A stretch of DNA of 52,548 bases from Acanthaster planci (GCF_001949145.1 NW_019091463.1:761459-814006), one strand, 5' to 3'. Numbered from the stretch's first letter, positions 11,935 to 23,900 are shown. Made by a program: numbers and translations. The notes: generated by a model from the letters alone, not told the origin.

Positions 11935-12615
11935 TAAACCCATCCATGCTAGCAGTTAGCTGCCTGCATAGGATGTGGTTACACCACTATAGTAAACCCA
12001 TCCATGCTAGCAGTTCGCTGCCTGCATAGGATGTGGTTGCACCACTATAGTAAACCCATCCATGCTAGCAGTTCGCTGCCTGCATAGGATGTGGTTACAC
12101 TACTACTATAGTTAACCCATCCATGCTAGCAGTTNNNNNNNNNNNNNNNNNNNNNNNNNNNNNNNNNNNNNNNNNNNNNNNNNNNNNNNNNNNNNNNNNN
12201 NNNNNNNNNNNNNNNNNNNNNNNNNNNNNNNNNNNNNNNNNNNNNNNNNNNNNNNNNNNNNNNNNNNNNNNNNNNNNNNNNNNNNNNNNNNNNNNNCGCT
12301 GCCTGCTTAGGATGTGGTTACACTACTACTATAGTTAACCCATCCATGCTAGCAGTTCGCTGCCTGCATAGGATGTGGTTGCACCACTACTATAGTTAAC
12401 CCATCCATGCTAGCAGTTCGCTGCCTGCATAGGATGTGGTTGCACCACTACTATAGTTGACCCATCCGTGCTAGCAGTTCGCTGCCTGCATAGGATGTGG
12501 TTGCACCATTACTATAATTTTCCCATCCATGCCTAGCAGTTCGCTGCCTGCATAGGATGTGGTTACACCACTATTGTTTACCCATCCATGCCTAGCAGTT
12601 CGCTACCTGCATAAG
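11935..12615. repeat. 58-61-bp minisatellite
   Basis: At least nine copies of a unit containing CCATCCATGCTAGCAGTT, CGCTGCCTGCATAGGATGTG and a variable CACTACTATAGT segment. Starts of CCATGCTAG fall at 11943, 12002, 12060 and 12121, then resume after the gap. Copies after the gap drift (ATAATTTTCCC, TTGTTTACCC). The array spans a run of N, so the true copy number is unknown. Confidence 0.92.
12135..12296. other. assembly gap (162 N) inside the minisatellite
   Basis: A run of N. Its position inside a tandem array suggests the assembler could not bridge the repeat. Confidence 0.99.
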
Positions 12616-12956
12616 ATGTTATCTGGCAAAGCTTGCCATTCTTATATTTTTTCTCAATCGGATATATATTCTTTGAGTCATTATTGGTGCTTGCCTTGGT
12701 CAAGATCATGATGGCCCATATGCAGCATTTACTTGCTGCTGTGGTGTGCTATCGACGGGGATCGCATTTGCCTATCAAAAAGGCTATAGGCCTGACGAAT
12801 GTCCCATTTCATTGCTTGGAGAATGAAATGGTGTGCTCATGTGGACTGATATGTTTCCGACTGCCACGCCAAAAGTATGTTATAATGTTTCATGATTTTA
12901 CCTCCGACATCCCCACATTTGTGTGTTGTTGTATATTGATATATTGCTTTGAGTTA

Positions 12957-12994
12957 GCCTAATGCCGGTTGATCATCATCAACCGGCATTAGGC
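12957..12994. repeat. perfect 17-bp palindrome, 4-nt loop
   Basis: GCCTAATGCCGGTTGAT, loop CATC, then ATCAACCGGCATTAGGC. It pairs perfectly and could form a cruciform or an RNA hairpin. Confidence 0.95.
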
Positions 12995-13306
12995 CAACAG
13001 CCCATACAGGCCCAAGTTGCTGTTTTGGTGTGCTGTTAAGCACACCGGTGTGCTGTCATGATGGCCCATATGCAGCATTTACTTGCTGCTGTGGTGTGCT
13101 ATCGACGGGGATCGCATTTGCCTAACAAAAAGGCTATAGGCCTGACGAATGTCCCATTTCATTGCTTGGAGAATGAAATGGTGTGCTCATGTGGACTGAT
13201 ATGTTTCCTACTGCCACGCCAAAAGTATGTTATAATGTTTCATGATTTTACCTCCGACATCCCCACATTTGTGTGTTGTTGTATATTGATATATTGCTTT
13301 GAGTTA

Positions 13307-13344
13307 GCCTATTGCCGGTTGATCATCATCAACCGGCATTAGGC
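13307..13344. repeat. second copy of the palindrome, one mismatch
   Basis: This is the same hairpin in the second tandem unit, with one A-to-T change in the left arm (GCCTATTGCCGG). Confidence 0.93.
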
Positions 13345-13399
13345 CAACAGCCCATACAGGCCGAAGTTGCTGTTTTGGTGTGCTGTTAAGGAGGCTCAT

Positions 13400-13860
13400 C
13401 TCAGCCTTGCTGCACGTCAAGGCGAATGGTCCATTTCATCTGTTAGTTGCTGAGATGGTGAGCTACGCGGTGATGCTGAATATAACTTTACCAGTTGGAC
13501 ATAATTTATTCTGAGTTGATACTTATGGTGTCGTATGTGTACACTTGTTACGTGTGACACAGCATGCATGGCTGTTACAGGAGATTCGATTACATACAAT
13601 TTATGGTCCATCCTCTGTGCTATCCAACATCTTACGTTATTCAGTGTTCTCTGAAATCCAAAAGCCAAATAATCATAATAATCAGTTTATTAAAATGAAG
13701 GTCCAGTAATACACAAAGCAAAACTAACAGTCAATTGAAAACCTTGATGTCGGTTGCAGATCGGCTGGGGGTTCCACATTACCTGAAGACAATATACATA
13801 TTCGGGTTGGTGCATGTTTCATTTTTTTCCACACTGTCTGCGGTTTAGTTTCACTTTTGT
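13400..13860. other. intronic DNA without recognised gene
   Basis: Nothing recognised between the tandem duplication and the DIRS-like element. Confidence 0.35.
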
Positions 13861-13972
13861 TTCAGGATGCCACGTCACAAACGTGAAGGTTACAGACCAA
13901 CTTCGTCAAACTGAAATCGACTACAGACTTGCAGTCAGTCAAGACGTCGCACCCCTGCGCACTTAATAACAG

Positions 13973-14875
13973 TTGCTCGGGAGACAGCCGAGTCACCTGT
14001 CAGGCCCGAAAAGGCATCCCAACCACGCAAGATGCAAGAAACGCCAGGAACACAAGAGGAGGAAACTGTTTTATCTATTGACAGAAAGAATTCAGGAGTA
14101 TGTAACAGCCTCCGTAAAACACGTTATATCGGAACAAGTCAGTCATGCGGTGGAAGAAGAGCTAAAGAGGGCGTTTCAAGCAGATAGCGACGGAATGGTG
14201 CGTCAAGAAGATATCCAGTTCATCATAGGATCGGCTCTCACACAATGACACCACCGCCGTCTCCATGGACACCACAGAATCCTGAAGGAGAAGCACCTAC
14301 TACAACTCCAGAACCAGTTCACTGCAGCAGTAATAACCAAGTTCCGACCATTACTGGACCAGGGCTGGGGCCGGGATCAGTTTTGGTTGAGCCAGCTCTA
14401 TGGGAGACGCTGGATTTCGGACTGAGGCCGGGTCCTGGCGTTTCCCTAGGAGTTGGACAAGAGTTGGGTTTACCTGACAGGTGAGTCTTTGGGCATTGAG
14501 GATTCGGTTCCCATTTCGGCTCCACTGCCGCTAGACTTTGCCGTTAATAAAAACATTAAGAGGAAAATTTGGGCGAACGAGTATGTTGATTTGAGCTTGC
14601 TGCTCAATCCTTCACAAGCTGTACAAATAATATCGTGGTTCAGAATGTTTCCAGTATGAATAGTTCGTTGTGTTTAGTACCATCAAACAAAAAGCTGCCA
14701 AAAAGCATTAGCGACTGGATCTCTGCCTTTGCTATTTTTTCTTCAGTTTACACCCACAGGTTTACAACGGAGAGTGGCAAGCTCCTTAAGTATGGAGAAC
14801 TAATTAGGCAAAAAAACAGAGCCGGAAAGGGTCAAACCTCCCTTAGCCCAGGACGCCAATAAAGAAAAGCGTCAA
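13973..14875 (+). pseudogene. DIRS gag-like region
   Basis: A basic, helical N-terminal piece (to 14248, with EYVTASVKHVISEQVSHAVE) is followed by a P/G-rich linker (14245-14484). Then comes a conserved-looking gag core in pieces: PLPLDFAVNKNIKRKIWANE, then DWISAFAIFSSVYTHRF and LLKYGELIR (14700-14815). The W..AF..F..VY...F segment and following LLKYGE.IR fit the gag of DIRS-like elements. The region contains stops and frame changes. Confidence 0.55.
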
Positions 14876-14878
14876 GTT

Positions 14879-16255
14879 ATGTTGCAAGGCTATGACACTG
14901 CTAAAGCTAAATATCTCATAGACGGTTTCACATTAAATTTTAGGATGGGTTTATCGGGTGAACAAAAAGTACGCACATTAAAGAATTTAAAATCTGCCTT
15001 TGACAATCCGGTGATACTATGTGAAATGTGGAATACGGAGATATCGAAGGAAGGACTTGCATGGACCTTTTCCGGAAAGACCACTTAGCAACTTTTGCAT
15101 GAGCCCTATTGGCTTGGTTCCTAAAAACAGCGTGGGTCCTTTCGGGTTATAATACATCTTGCCCTAGTTACAGCTCATTTACGGTATACCAGACAGTAAG
15201 GCAACAGTGAACATGCGTCCAGGGACGATGCTATTCGTATTTCAAAGAAAGTTGGGGAGTAATGTGTGCTTTTAAACTTGATATTAAGTTTGCTTTCAAG
15301 ATCATCCCAATTCATCCGGACCATCACAGTTTACTAGGTTTATCGTGGCAAGGCCAGTTTTATTACGACAAAAGTCTTCCTATGGGTTGCCGCCCCAGTT
15401 GTGCTATATTTTAAGAATTCAGTACAACGATAGAGTGGATAGCAACGAGGGAACTGAAACGCGCAGGCATACTTCATCTTCTCGACGATTTTTTTGCTCA
15501 TTTCCAGCTATTTTGAACAAGGTTTGCAGAATTTAAAGGATTTTCAAATGCTTTGTCACAAGTTAGGCATTCCTTTAGCACCTGAGAGAACCGAAGGGCC
15601 AACAACATGTCTTACATTTCCCAGGATCGAGTTGGATATCATGGTTATGTCAGCACGGTTACCAGCCGAAAAATCAACAAAAGCCACGAATATAACCAGC
15701 GACGTACTGAACAAGACTAAAGTCACATTACGGGAACTACAGTCAATCATTGGTTTTCTAAACGTCGCATGCAGAGTTGTGGTCCAGGCAAGGCATTTTT
15801 TAGGTTGATAAATTTGACGATAGGAATTTGGTGCCCGTGGCATTATATTAGGTTAACAGCACTGGCTAAGTTAGATCTGAATGCCTGGTTGCTGATTTTA
15901 AGACAGTTTAATGGGGAAGCACTTTTCCCGCCTGACCAGTGGTTTTCTGGTAAGGCATTACATTTATACACTGATGCTGCAGGTTCCCTGGGGTACTGCG
16001 CGGTCTGTGATAAACAATGGTTTTAATGGTCAATGGCCAACATCATAGGCCGAGGGAAATGTTCTAATTAAGGAGGGCTATCCAATTGTAGCTATGGTAT
16101 ATGCCTGGGATCATCTGTGGGCTAACCAAAGAATGCTACATGCTGATAATGAAGCTTTGGTTAGCATAATTAACTCGAACACAGCTAAAGAGGTGGAAGT
16201 CGTAGCTCTGTTACTAAATTATGTAATAAAGTGCATGCTGGGTAAGATTTGAAGC
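14879..16255 (+). pseudogene. DIRS reverse transcriptase and RNase H
   Basis: KYLIDGFTLNFRMGLSGE and NLKSAFDNP (14905-15010) are the usual pre-RT segment. SPIGLVPK follows near 15100. LPMGC (about 15375) and LLDDFF (about 15478, the catalytic DD) mark the palm. Then LCHKLGIPLAPERTEGPTT (15550-15605), VTLRELQSIIGFLN and LYTDAAGS (about 15965, an RNase H acidic motif). WANQRMLHADNEALVSIINS (16120-16180) gives the D-N-E RNase H core. Several frameshifts and stops separate these. Family knowledge: DIRS RT lies next to RNase H and before the recombinase. Confidence 0.7.
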
Positions 16256-16716
16256 TTAGCATGGTGGAAGTTACATGAGATGTAAGCTCATTTTGGAAGA
16301 GGCGTGGTTCTTAGAAGAGCCTAGGAGTGTTGACTCTACGTTTCTGCCGTCCTCGAGGGCTGAGTTATTAAGGTAATCCGGATGCAGTGGAGCGTGGAAC
16401 GGGGTTCGCGGGTTGCGTAATTGCTGCGCGTGCACTAGGGCATGAAGGTGTCGGATCCTGTGGTGGCGCGGGGATGCATGTTAAATTGGCGGGAAACCCT
16501 GGGTTCGGGTAGAGAGGTCCCTTATGCCAAGGGGGGTGTGGCTTCGGGTAAAGAAGACCCTAACACCTGGGGTGGGTGGTATGGGTTTTGGGTATAGAGG
16601 ACCCTACTGCCCGGGGAGGGAGTCGTCTTGGGGTGCTTGTCGTGGGCACCAGATGTCGCTGAGCTTGAAACCGATGTCCTGGGCACGGTGTTGTACCGGA
16701 AAATCTCAATGGCTTC

Positions 16717-16965
16717 TTGGATTCGAGGAAGTTCAACACAGAAAGCCTCAGTTTCGATGTTGATATGTACAGACGGCGCCAATGTGAAATCCCTCCATTT
16801 AGAGATTCCCTCTCGCTGCCGCTGATACTAATAGCCTTATTTGTACCTCATTTATTTGAGTCTAAATACGCACCCGGTACCATCTATACGTATGTATCAG
16901 TGATTAACTTTATTCACAAACTACATAATATGAGTGAGCCCAGCAACAGTGTTGTAGGCCTATGA
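16717..16965 (+). pseudogene. DIRS tyrosine recombinase, N-terminal SAM-like domain only
   Basis: The frame contains LPLILIALFVPHLFESKYAP followed by GTIYTYVSVINFIHKL, the pattern of the phage-integrase SAM-like N-terminal domain in DIRS recombinases (FI.HL....Y...TI.TY.SAI...H). The catalytic R-H-R-Y domain is absent; sequence turns into CTCGAGTC-type simple repeats. This is a truncated relic. Confidence 0.55.
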
Positions 16966-17070
16966 CTCGAGTCCAGGAGTTGGACTCGAGTCTCATTTTT
17001 CATGACTCGGACTCGACTCAAATCACATTGGATAATGACTCGGACTTGAGCTTGGTCACTCGTGACCCCA
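16965..17070. repeat. GACTCGAGTC-rich simple repeat
   Basis: Variants of GACTCGAGTC, GACTCGGACTC and related words recur through this stretch. Confidence 0.7.
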
Positions 17071-17283
17071 GTCATGTATTTTCATCAAAAATCATATTTA
17101 CCGTATACGTATACGCGAAGATTAATTTGTACGCACCTGGTTTGCATACGTGGAGCGTCGGCGCGTTGCAAATTTTCCACTTCGCCCATTAATGTATGGC
17201 TAAATATCTACTGATGAGTCAACCAGACGCGTCATATTCCGTATCCACAAACTGTGCGGCGGTAATCAGACTATGCGCTGGGC

Positions 17284-17408
17284 GCACATTTTTTATTTAC
17301 ACGCGAGTATGGACGTACATATCAGCCTCATAGTCTCCAGAACCAGTCGCAAATATGAACACTTTTAGCGAAATGTCCAGGCTTGCGTGTAAATAAAAAA
17401 TGTGTTGC
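17284..17408. repeat. short foldback, 24-bp arms
   Basis: CACATTTTTTATTTACACGC at about 17286 is mirrored by GCGTGTAAATAAAAAATGTG at about 17385, giving a 125-bp hairpin-capable segment. Confidence 0.75.
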
Positions 17409-17509
17409 CTGCGCTGGGCGTGACTGTGAAAGGTTTTTTAATACCCTCATCTTCGGCTCACGCATTCTCCTAAGCCTGTCTTAAATGTACTTTAAAAGCG
17501 GCCCAACAC

Positions 17510-18470
17510 TTCATTCCCTAAATATAGAAATAAATGAAGATACTGGTGGATGAATTTCATAAGCATAAAAGTACCCATAGCTTTTGCAATGTACCGGTAT
17601 GTAATTAATAACTGATATCGTGAGAGCGAATGAAATCCTGCATACCATGAAGATAGATGGTAAAAAGCAACGGTCGACCAACGGATCCCTTCGGTACACC
17701 GTGATTCAATTTGACAATATCGGATTTAGCTAGCATTACCAACACAGACCAGCTGATGACGGTCACTCAAATATGATTTGAACCAATCAAACGCACGACC
17801 AGAAATAGCAAAAGTTGATAAGGTGTTAAGTAATATGTCATGATTGCCAGTGTCAAACGCTGCGGACAAATCTAAAAGAACTTCAGCAGTGAGTCTACCG
17901 ACATCCATTTGTGACAAAATGTGATCAGATAGACTGATTAAAAGGGTTTCAATGCTACAGTTGACACGGTAGGCCGACTGCCGATCATTATACAAGTTGT
18001 TTGCGTAGATGTGATCGGTTAATATGGAGAAAACAACACGTTCAAGAAGCTTTGACAAATATGGTTAGTTTGACTCTGGACGGTAGTTCTGTCATAATTC
18101 TTGGTCAAGGCTTGATTTCTGCATCACGGGATGCACATTCACGATCTTCAACGCAACTGGTACCTTGCCGTCGCGGACACTGAGAATAACAATCTTTGCA
18201 ATGACGGATGAAAAAGCAGGAGCACAATTCTTGACAATTTTCGGGCATGGGATCAAGATCACAGGATTTTACAGGACTGGAGCGAATCAAAGCTACAATT
18301 TCCTCAGGTGTAATAGGCTCAAGAAAGTCCATAACGGCAGACGTCTGCGCTGGTTTATGAGACATTCTGATGCAACAGAGGGTAAACGAGCAAAAATGTT
18401 GTCGATCTTGGTGGCGAAGAATTGACTTAAAGTCTTTGCGATAATGTTGCTGTTGCCAAAGCCACACGAA
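17510..18470 (-). pseudogene. LINE reverse transcriptase domain (minus strand, truncated)
   Basis: PITPEEIVALIRSSPVKSCD (about 18315-18260) and LDPMP open the RT. MSKLLERVVFSILTDHI, QSAYRVNCSIETLL and LLDLSAAFDTGNHD (18058-17840) follow, with motif A (AAFD) intact. GVPKGS then gives RPLLFTIYLHG where LGPLLF is normal (about 17690-17640). The domain ends there. Pieces are in different frames. Confidence 0.75.
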
Positions 18471-18899
18471 AAAGTCGCTTAGAATCGCAGTAACAGTCGT
18501 GAATTAACTGGTTGTAATGAGCATGCTTTAATTTGCAAACCAAGGAAATGACGCATTGTCGTTGCTCACGATATAACTGGCGATGTATTTCGAGTCTGGA
18601 AAACACCACTTGCGTTCAAGTTGTCTACGTTTCTTTGCCTCTCCAGAGCTATCTCATTGTTGTACCAAGGAGTGCGAACCTTGATGGATTTTATTTTGGC
18701 AGGTGCATGAGTGTCCAAGAGCTCTGTAAGGACGAGATTGTATTGGTCAACGGCTTCTTGGACGGAATCAGAAATGGCTTACAAAATATCATGCACAAGG
18801 AGATCACTGGCAAAGTCTTCCCTGTTAACTGCTCTGATGTTCCTTACAGTAGTTTGTGTACGAGTTGACTGCAGTTTTCGAATTTTCAGAAGACAAGAA

Positions 18900-19560
18900 A
18901 TGGCTGAGTGATCGGAGGTACCCAGCAAAAGTTGCAAATCTGAAAAAAAATGCGTATATCGGAGTATCGCGTGATGAAGGCATCCTAGATATGTCCACGC
19001 TCGTGAGTAGCAAATTGAATATTCTGGAGGAGACGGTTTGCATTTAGAAGGTCGGTGAACCTTCTGGTGTTCGATGCCTCAGGATTATCGAAATGAATGT
19101 TAAGGTTGCCACAGATCACAAGTGGCGCGGCTCTATATTCGAACTTTTGCTGTCCACCAGAAGTACGAATTCGTCTTAAAATAACAAAAGGAAGCTGGCT
19201 ACATGGTGTTTGATAAATTACAAGGCTGCTACTATTTGAGGTCATAGTAACAGATAGATCCTCAACAAGACTGTTAATTGGTGGAAGTAGTGTTGACATG
19301 AATGTCCAATTCCTTACGAAAGTGTACACCCACTCCGCCCCCTTGCTTGTGGGTTGTAGGTTTGTGTTTAAAAAGGTAACCACAAGGTGTTAAATCGTCA
19401 ATGATTGCTTCATCAGAGTCAGCCTAGCCATGTTTCGCAAACATGAACATTGTCAAACTTGTTAGCAGCAACAAAGTCTTTAAATTCTGTCGATTTATTA
19501 CGAAGAGAGCGTACATTGAGCAAGCAGGAACTGACATGATCGTCTTTGCAGATATTGACA
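18900..19560 (-). pseudogene. LINE endonuclease domain (minus strand)
   Basis: It starts with SSCLLNVRSLRNKSTEFKDF (about 19530-19470) and continues with a VCETWLG segment, then HKQGGGVGV (about 19345) in the GGG motif position. A segment ending APLVICGNLNIHFDNPE follows (19130-19080), the GDFNIH motif with D changed to N. Stops and frame changes occur at several points. Confidence 0.68.
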
Positions 19561-20325
19561 TGAATCAGGTTCGGATGAAATATGTTAGGCTGTGGTGATT
19601 TTTGTATGAAATCAGGGTGAAACCATCAGAAGGGATGGGGTTACCAATGGTCACCCTGACCGGGAGAGCATGTTTATGTTTCGTACGCATACTATCCTTG
19701 TAAGCACGCTGGGTATACCTGCAATGTGTCATCCTGATGTTGTGCGTCGTACACTGGTTCCTGAGTAGTTCAGAGGTTGACGGAACACGGCACTCTTGTT
19801 CGCAGGTGTGTGGTGACAATGGGCAATTGAGATCAAAGAGAAAGTGCCGATTGTATGAGCGGGTTACATACGTACTGACAGCTGGTTGCTGCGCAAAGGT
19901 GGCTTCAGCAGAATTTGGCAATGACAAAGAGTTGGTTTCCGCAGCAGCAGCTAACAATACAGCCAAATGATTCTGGAGAGCAGCTGTGTCCAGTTCCTCT
20001 TGGTTTGTCCAGGATAACTCAAGCAGAGAGACGATGACAAAGGGTCGCTAGAGCTGTGGCGTTGACAATCGAGATCTGTGTCCCAAGAAGCCGGACGATG
20101 ACAAGATATCAATCGAATCCAGAGCACTTACAATCAAAGGAGACAGTCGCAGGGTGGTCAGATGATCAAAAGCAACCACATGGTGCAGAGAGTAATAATA
20201 AGTTAAAGTAACAGAAGACACAATAAATGATAAGAAGACCAGAGAGCAGAAAGTGGAGCTGCGAGACACGCTACACACAAAATTTATGACATCATAGCTT
20301 AACATAGGCCTAAATCACAACTATA

Positions 20326-20863
20326 ACCGGAAAAAGGTGCTTGTTATGTTTTGTATGTACCAGTTTCGCACAAATCCAGTAATTTTGTATTATTTGCTGC
20401 CCAGTTTGTCCCTATAACACTAGAAATCAAACCTCATATCAAGGGCGGAGATTTTTAAGTGAGGATGGAGGAGGGTGGAAGGATTAAATAGTGAATCTGT
20501 GAGCCAGGTATACATACTAGCACACGCACCAAAATGCGTTGTGTGATGCACTTGCAACTCCATTACTAGAGGGCACATTCCAATCATGTTGAGGAAACAG
20601 GACTGTTAGACGGGCAACTTATTACACGGTTCTTTTCTTCAAAAGAAAAAACGTGTACGACAGTCTGTGGAAACGATTAAAGCAGGGGGCACTAATCAAA
20701 ATCTCTGTGCGTGTATCGTCAAAGTATGTTCAATTAAACTTGTAATGGTGACACCTATCCTGTTTTCATTTTTCCTTGTCTCTTCCCCATTAATAGGAGG
20801 GGGCAAGATTTGATCCGAAAAGCCACTGTTGTAGTCATAATTATGTAAGCAAAACATGCATAC
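20326..20863. other. intronic DNA next to exon 2
   Basis: No recognised repeat or gene. This is the 5' part of intron 2 of the minus-strand Ly6-like gene. Confidence 0.4.
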
Positions 20864-20983
20864 CTTTCCATGTTGTCTGTATTGTACAAACATCCTGTCC
20901 TGGTTCGCAAATTTCGTCAGTGGTTTTTAGACACTCACTTGAACCTCCATAGCTCTCACAGTAGTGACACTTAAGAGAAACCC
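20864..20983 (-). CDS. Ly6/uPAR-like protein, exon 2 (N-terminal half of three-finger domain)
   Basis: This 120-bp exon is too short to stand out as an open frame. It is bounded by TTTTAG at 20984-20989 (acceptor AG 20984-20985) and GTATGC at the donor (20863-20858), minus strand. It translates as VSLKCHYCESYGGSSEC and, further on, ICEPGQDVCTIQTTWK. This is the LxCYxC...C...C..GQDVC pattern that opens LU domains. Both ends are phase 1, so it joins exon 1 and exon 3 without a frame change. With exon 3 it completes one three-finger domain containing the five N-terminal cysteines here and the CC...CN end there. Confidence rests on three independent agreements: splice sites, phase and Cys pattern. 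Confidence 0.82.
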
Positions 20984-23900
20984 CTAAAACAATAAAACAT
21001 TAGAGACTTTGAGAAAACAGCTCTCTGCATACCGGTAATTAATTTTGGCTCAACTTTAAAAATTAACATGTGGAAAGGATCTCTGATCGGTACTGAATAG
21101 TGCTTGTGCAAAACAAATATTAAAAAAAAGAAACTTTACAAAAGTCAAGTTTGACGTAAAATTCTTTATAGATCTTCCAAAATTCATTGCATTAAAAACA
21201 CCCGCATCCCTATGAGCTCATCAGGTCCTCCTCAAGTCGCAACCTACATGTACATGTATTTCCCACATGCGATGATAATTGGAGGCCTGGCTTCCAGCCT
21301 ATCCCAACATCGCCCATAACTGCACGCAAGAATACACCAGACAACAGTCAACTTAATTGATTTCGTCAGCGCAAGGTGAGTACACTACGTCTTGAGTTAC
21401 GGGACACAGTATTAAGGACTGCGTATATCTGACTTTCAACATGGACCTAATAAGGTTTCCTTCCTCACAAGTCAGGATGATGCAAATGTAATATCAGATG
21501 ATGCTCTGGCATCCTTTAACCTATGGAGCAATTTTATTTTGGTGCGCAACGTCTTACACGCTGGTTGGGGGTCGTATGACGTCACTTGAGCCGACGATGA
21601 GATTCCCCGCATTCCACACGGATCAGCGCGGTCTTCGTATTACTGTCTCGGCAAGTGAGATATGGAAGTTTAGAAGAGTGGACTGATAACATATCAATTA
21701 TGACACTTACCGGTTTCTTGTTACCAAACACCGGTAACACAGATGTAAAATAACCAACCTTTTCAAATTACTAATTTGTAAAGGATGGTGTAAATTTTAT
21801 TAAGCTTCAGGTATCATGAAAAAACATATAATTTCCTAAATGTCCAATGTACGACCTGAAGATACAGTCCACTTTTGTGGGTATGTCTTTACTGGGAACA
21901 TTATAATGAACGAAGCTTGGCGAACAGAGTACACTATTAGACTAAACAAACATAATTTAATGTAACCAAAACTTATTACACAAATCAAGGTGAGATATGC
22001 CCGACGACAGGATGACGACCGCTGACTTGAGTGGGCCACGCTTTCGCCTTACATAAGCTTTCAGCCTTAATTTATGCGAAGTCACATGCCACGCGGGCGT
22101 AGGCTAAATAGTTACATAACAATACTATGGAACATAAGGTTTTATACGCATAATTTTTTTCTGAAGATTTGGTGAATAAACCCAAGGAGGAACAATTTAT
22201 TTTCTTAAAAGAACCTCAATATTCTTCATCTTACGGAATATGGTATTACAAAGGAACTGTCTGAAACAGGCTGCAATTAAGCTACGGCCAGCATGATTCC
22301 CACGTATTCCCAATCGACGTAGTTCTGGCTAAGAAAAAAATTCAGATGCAGCCGGACTCGTCTGCTTTATCGGCTTTTCGATAGGAAAATCTCAAGACAT
22401 AGTCTTGTGGTTTTTTTTAGAACAGTTCCTGGCAGTTTAAATTTAAATGTAAATGTTTACGAAATCTAACCGTTTACCTGCATATTTTGTCAAGGTCTGT
22501 GACATAAAATTTTGCTTTGATGGGCTTTCAAGCTGAGGTTGTACAATCGAGGACATGGCAAACCATAGGCCCTACACGTAGAAGCTATTTTGAGCTTTAT
22601 AGGACTAGATTTCTACATGTATTATAATAGTATTTGGTTTTATCCAGTCGCCACGCTGACGATGATGTTCTCGGTGGGCGGATGCAGGTATGTCAGTAAT
22701 GATAACATTATTCCATTCGCATAAACAAACCAAGAGGGCTAAAACATATGTATAGATGACGGAAATGCAGAACATAATTCAAGCTAGAAGCATCACTTAA
22801 CCAGTAAAGTGTAATTACTAACAGAAAATACAAGCTAAAGAATCAAAACAAGTTATTTACAATATTTCCCGTTCCATATTTGGATAGGATACATCCTTCC
22901 GTGTAAACTTTCAGTCGACAGAACATAATGGTATGGGTTGGTTATCATGTTTCTGATTTGACACTGGGTCTAGTTCTCATACCGCACTCTCCATTAAGCC
23001 ACTGCAATGGTTTTTCCGTATCGGTTCACAAGATGCAAAGGGGACTAAACGATGCAGAAAATATACTGGAACTACTCATGGCTGCTTCAACGCAAGTACC
23101 CCTGGTTCAAAGTTAATGACTAGACTGGAGCATTTTGACGCGTGTTGTGCTTATAAACCTTTATCCATTATCCAATAGTTAAATGAAATGTACAAATCTG
23201 TGTATGTGGAACGTCTGAGTATACCAATAAACAGTACCGCAATATTACGGTGTGTGCCTATTTTAAAAAGGACATTATGTTGATGAAAATTTTACCACCT
23301 ACAAAATATTAAGGACTGGAAGTATTATATTTCTACAGCTGCATAGTTTTTCATGGAGGAACTCTGCTTGGTATCTCATTACCCTTAAACCTTGTCATTT
23401 TGACCAACACCACGTCCATTTTTCCATTTCTCCGCCAAACCCTAATGTTGTAACATATCACGTACAGCATTCTGTCATCAAGAATCCATACAGGCGGGTA
23501 GGCTAACGACACAGGCCTCAGGCTATGAGGCTAAGAGGCATAAGTAATTTTCTTTTCTTTTTAAATTCGATAACATACATTTTGTTAATATGTTTATTGA
23601 ATTAAATAGATTCTCCCGCAGTGACGTTCGTCTGAAATACATAAAATTTTGTCCAGTATTTAAATAACGCTATTAACAGGCTGTATTCCGTTCTCCAATT
23701 GCGATTAAATGATAAGTGAAACGTCTCCCCAAAGGGTTTGTTCTCATTTTTTTAAATTTATTTTCACTGAGCAAAGGTTCCTGGAGGTGCATTGTAAGAA
23801 AGCGACATACATTCCCTGAATTTTACTTTGTTATTTTTAAACACCTCCCAAAAATATAACCAATATCTTCCTGTCTGTTAAGAATTAAATGTATTATTTC

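Larger units (their letters stand above)
12705..13390. repeat. 350-bp tandem duplication
   Basis: The segment beginning CATGATGGCCCATATGCAGC recurs exactly 350 bp later (12711 and 13061). The copies differ at only a few bases and both end in GTTGCTGTTTTGGTGTGCTG. Each unit contains a large palindrome near its 3' end. A 90-109-codon open frame is shared by the copies, but no family motif is seen in it. Confidence 0.93.
13900..16965 (+). mobile_element. DIRS-like retrotransposon, truncated
   Basis: Segments occur in the order expected for DIRS elements: gag-like protein, reverse transcriptase, RNase H, then the start of a tyrosine recombinase. There is no DDE integrase and no obvious long terminal repeat. 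The recombinase is cut after its N-terminal SAM-like domain at about 16965, where CTCGAGTC-rich simple repeats begin. The coding sequence is broken many times. Confidence 0.72.
17510..20325 (-). mobile_element. CR1-type LINE on the minus strand, 3'-truncated
   Basis: Read downward from about 20325: a leader segment, a basic region with KHKHALPVRVT (about 19660), the endonuclease (19530-18950) and the reverse transcriptase (18470-17510). The element stops inside the RT just after GVP.GSV..PLLFTIYL, so motif C and the thumb are missing, which is unusual for LINEs (normally 5'-truncated). It is in the same sense as the Ly6-like gene, inside its large intron. Confidence 0.72.

Noticed and set aside
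11935-12615. CRISPR-like array
   Set aside because: The whole 58-61-bp unit repeats with no unique spacers, and the context is eukaryotic. It is a minisatellite.
12957-12994. Helitron 3' hairpin
   Set aside because: No CTRR end follows at the usual short distance and no matching 5' TC end was found.
12633-13342. Repeated 94-109-codon frames as a duplicated gene
   Set aside because: The shared frame follows from the recent 350-bp duplication; no motif and no bias toward silent changes can be judged from so few differences.
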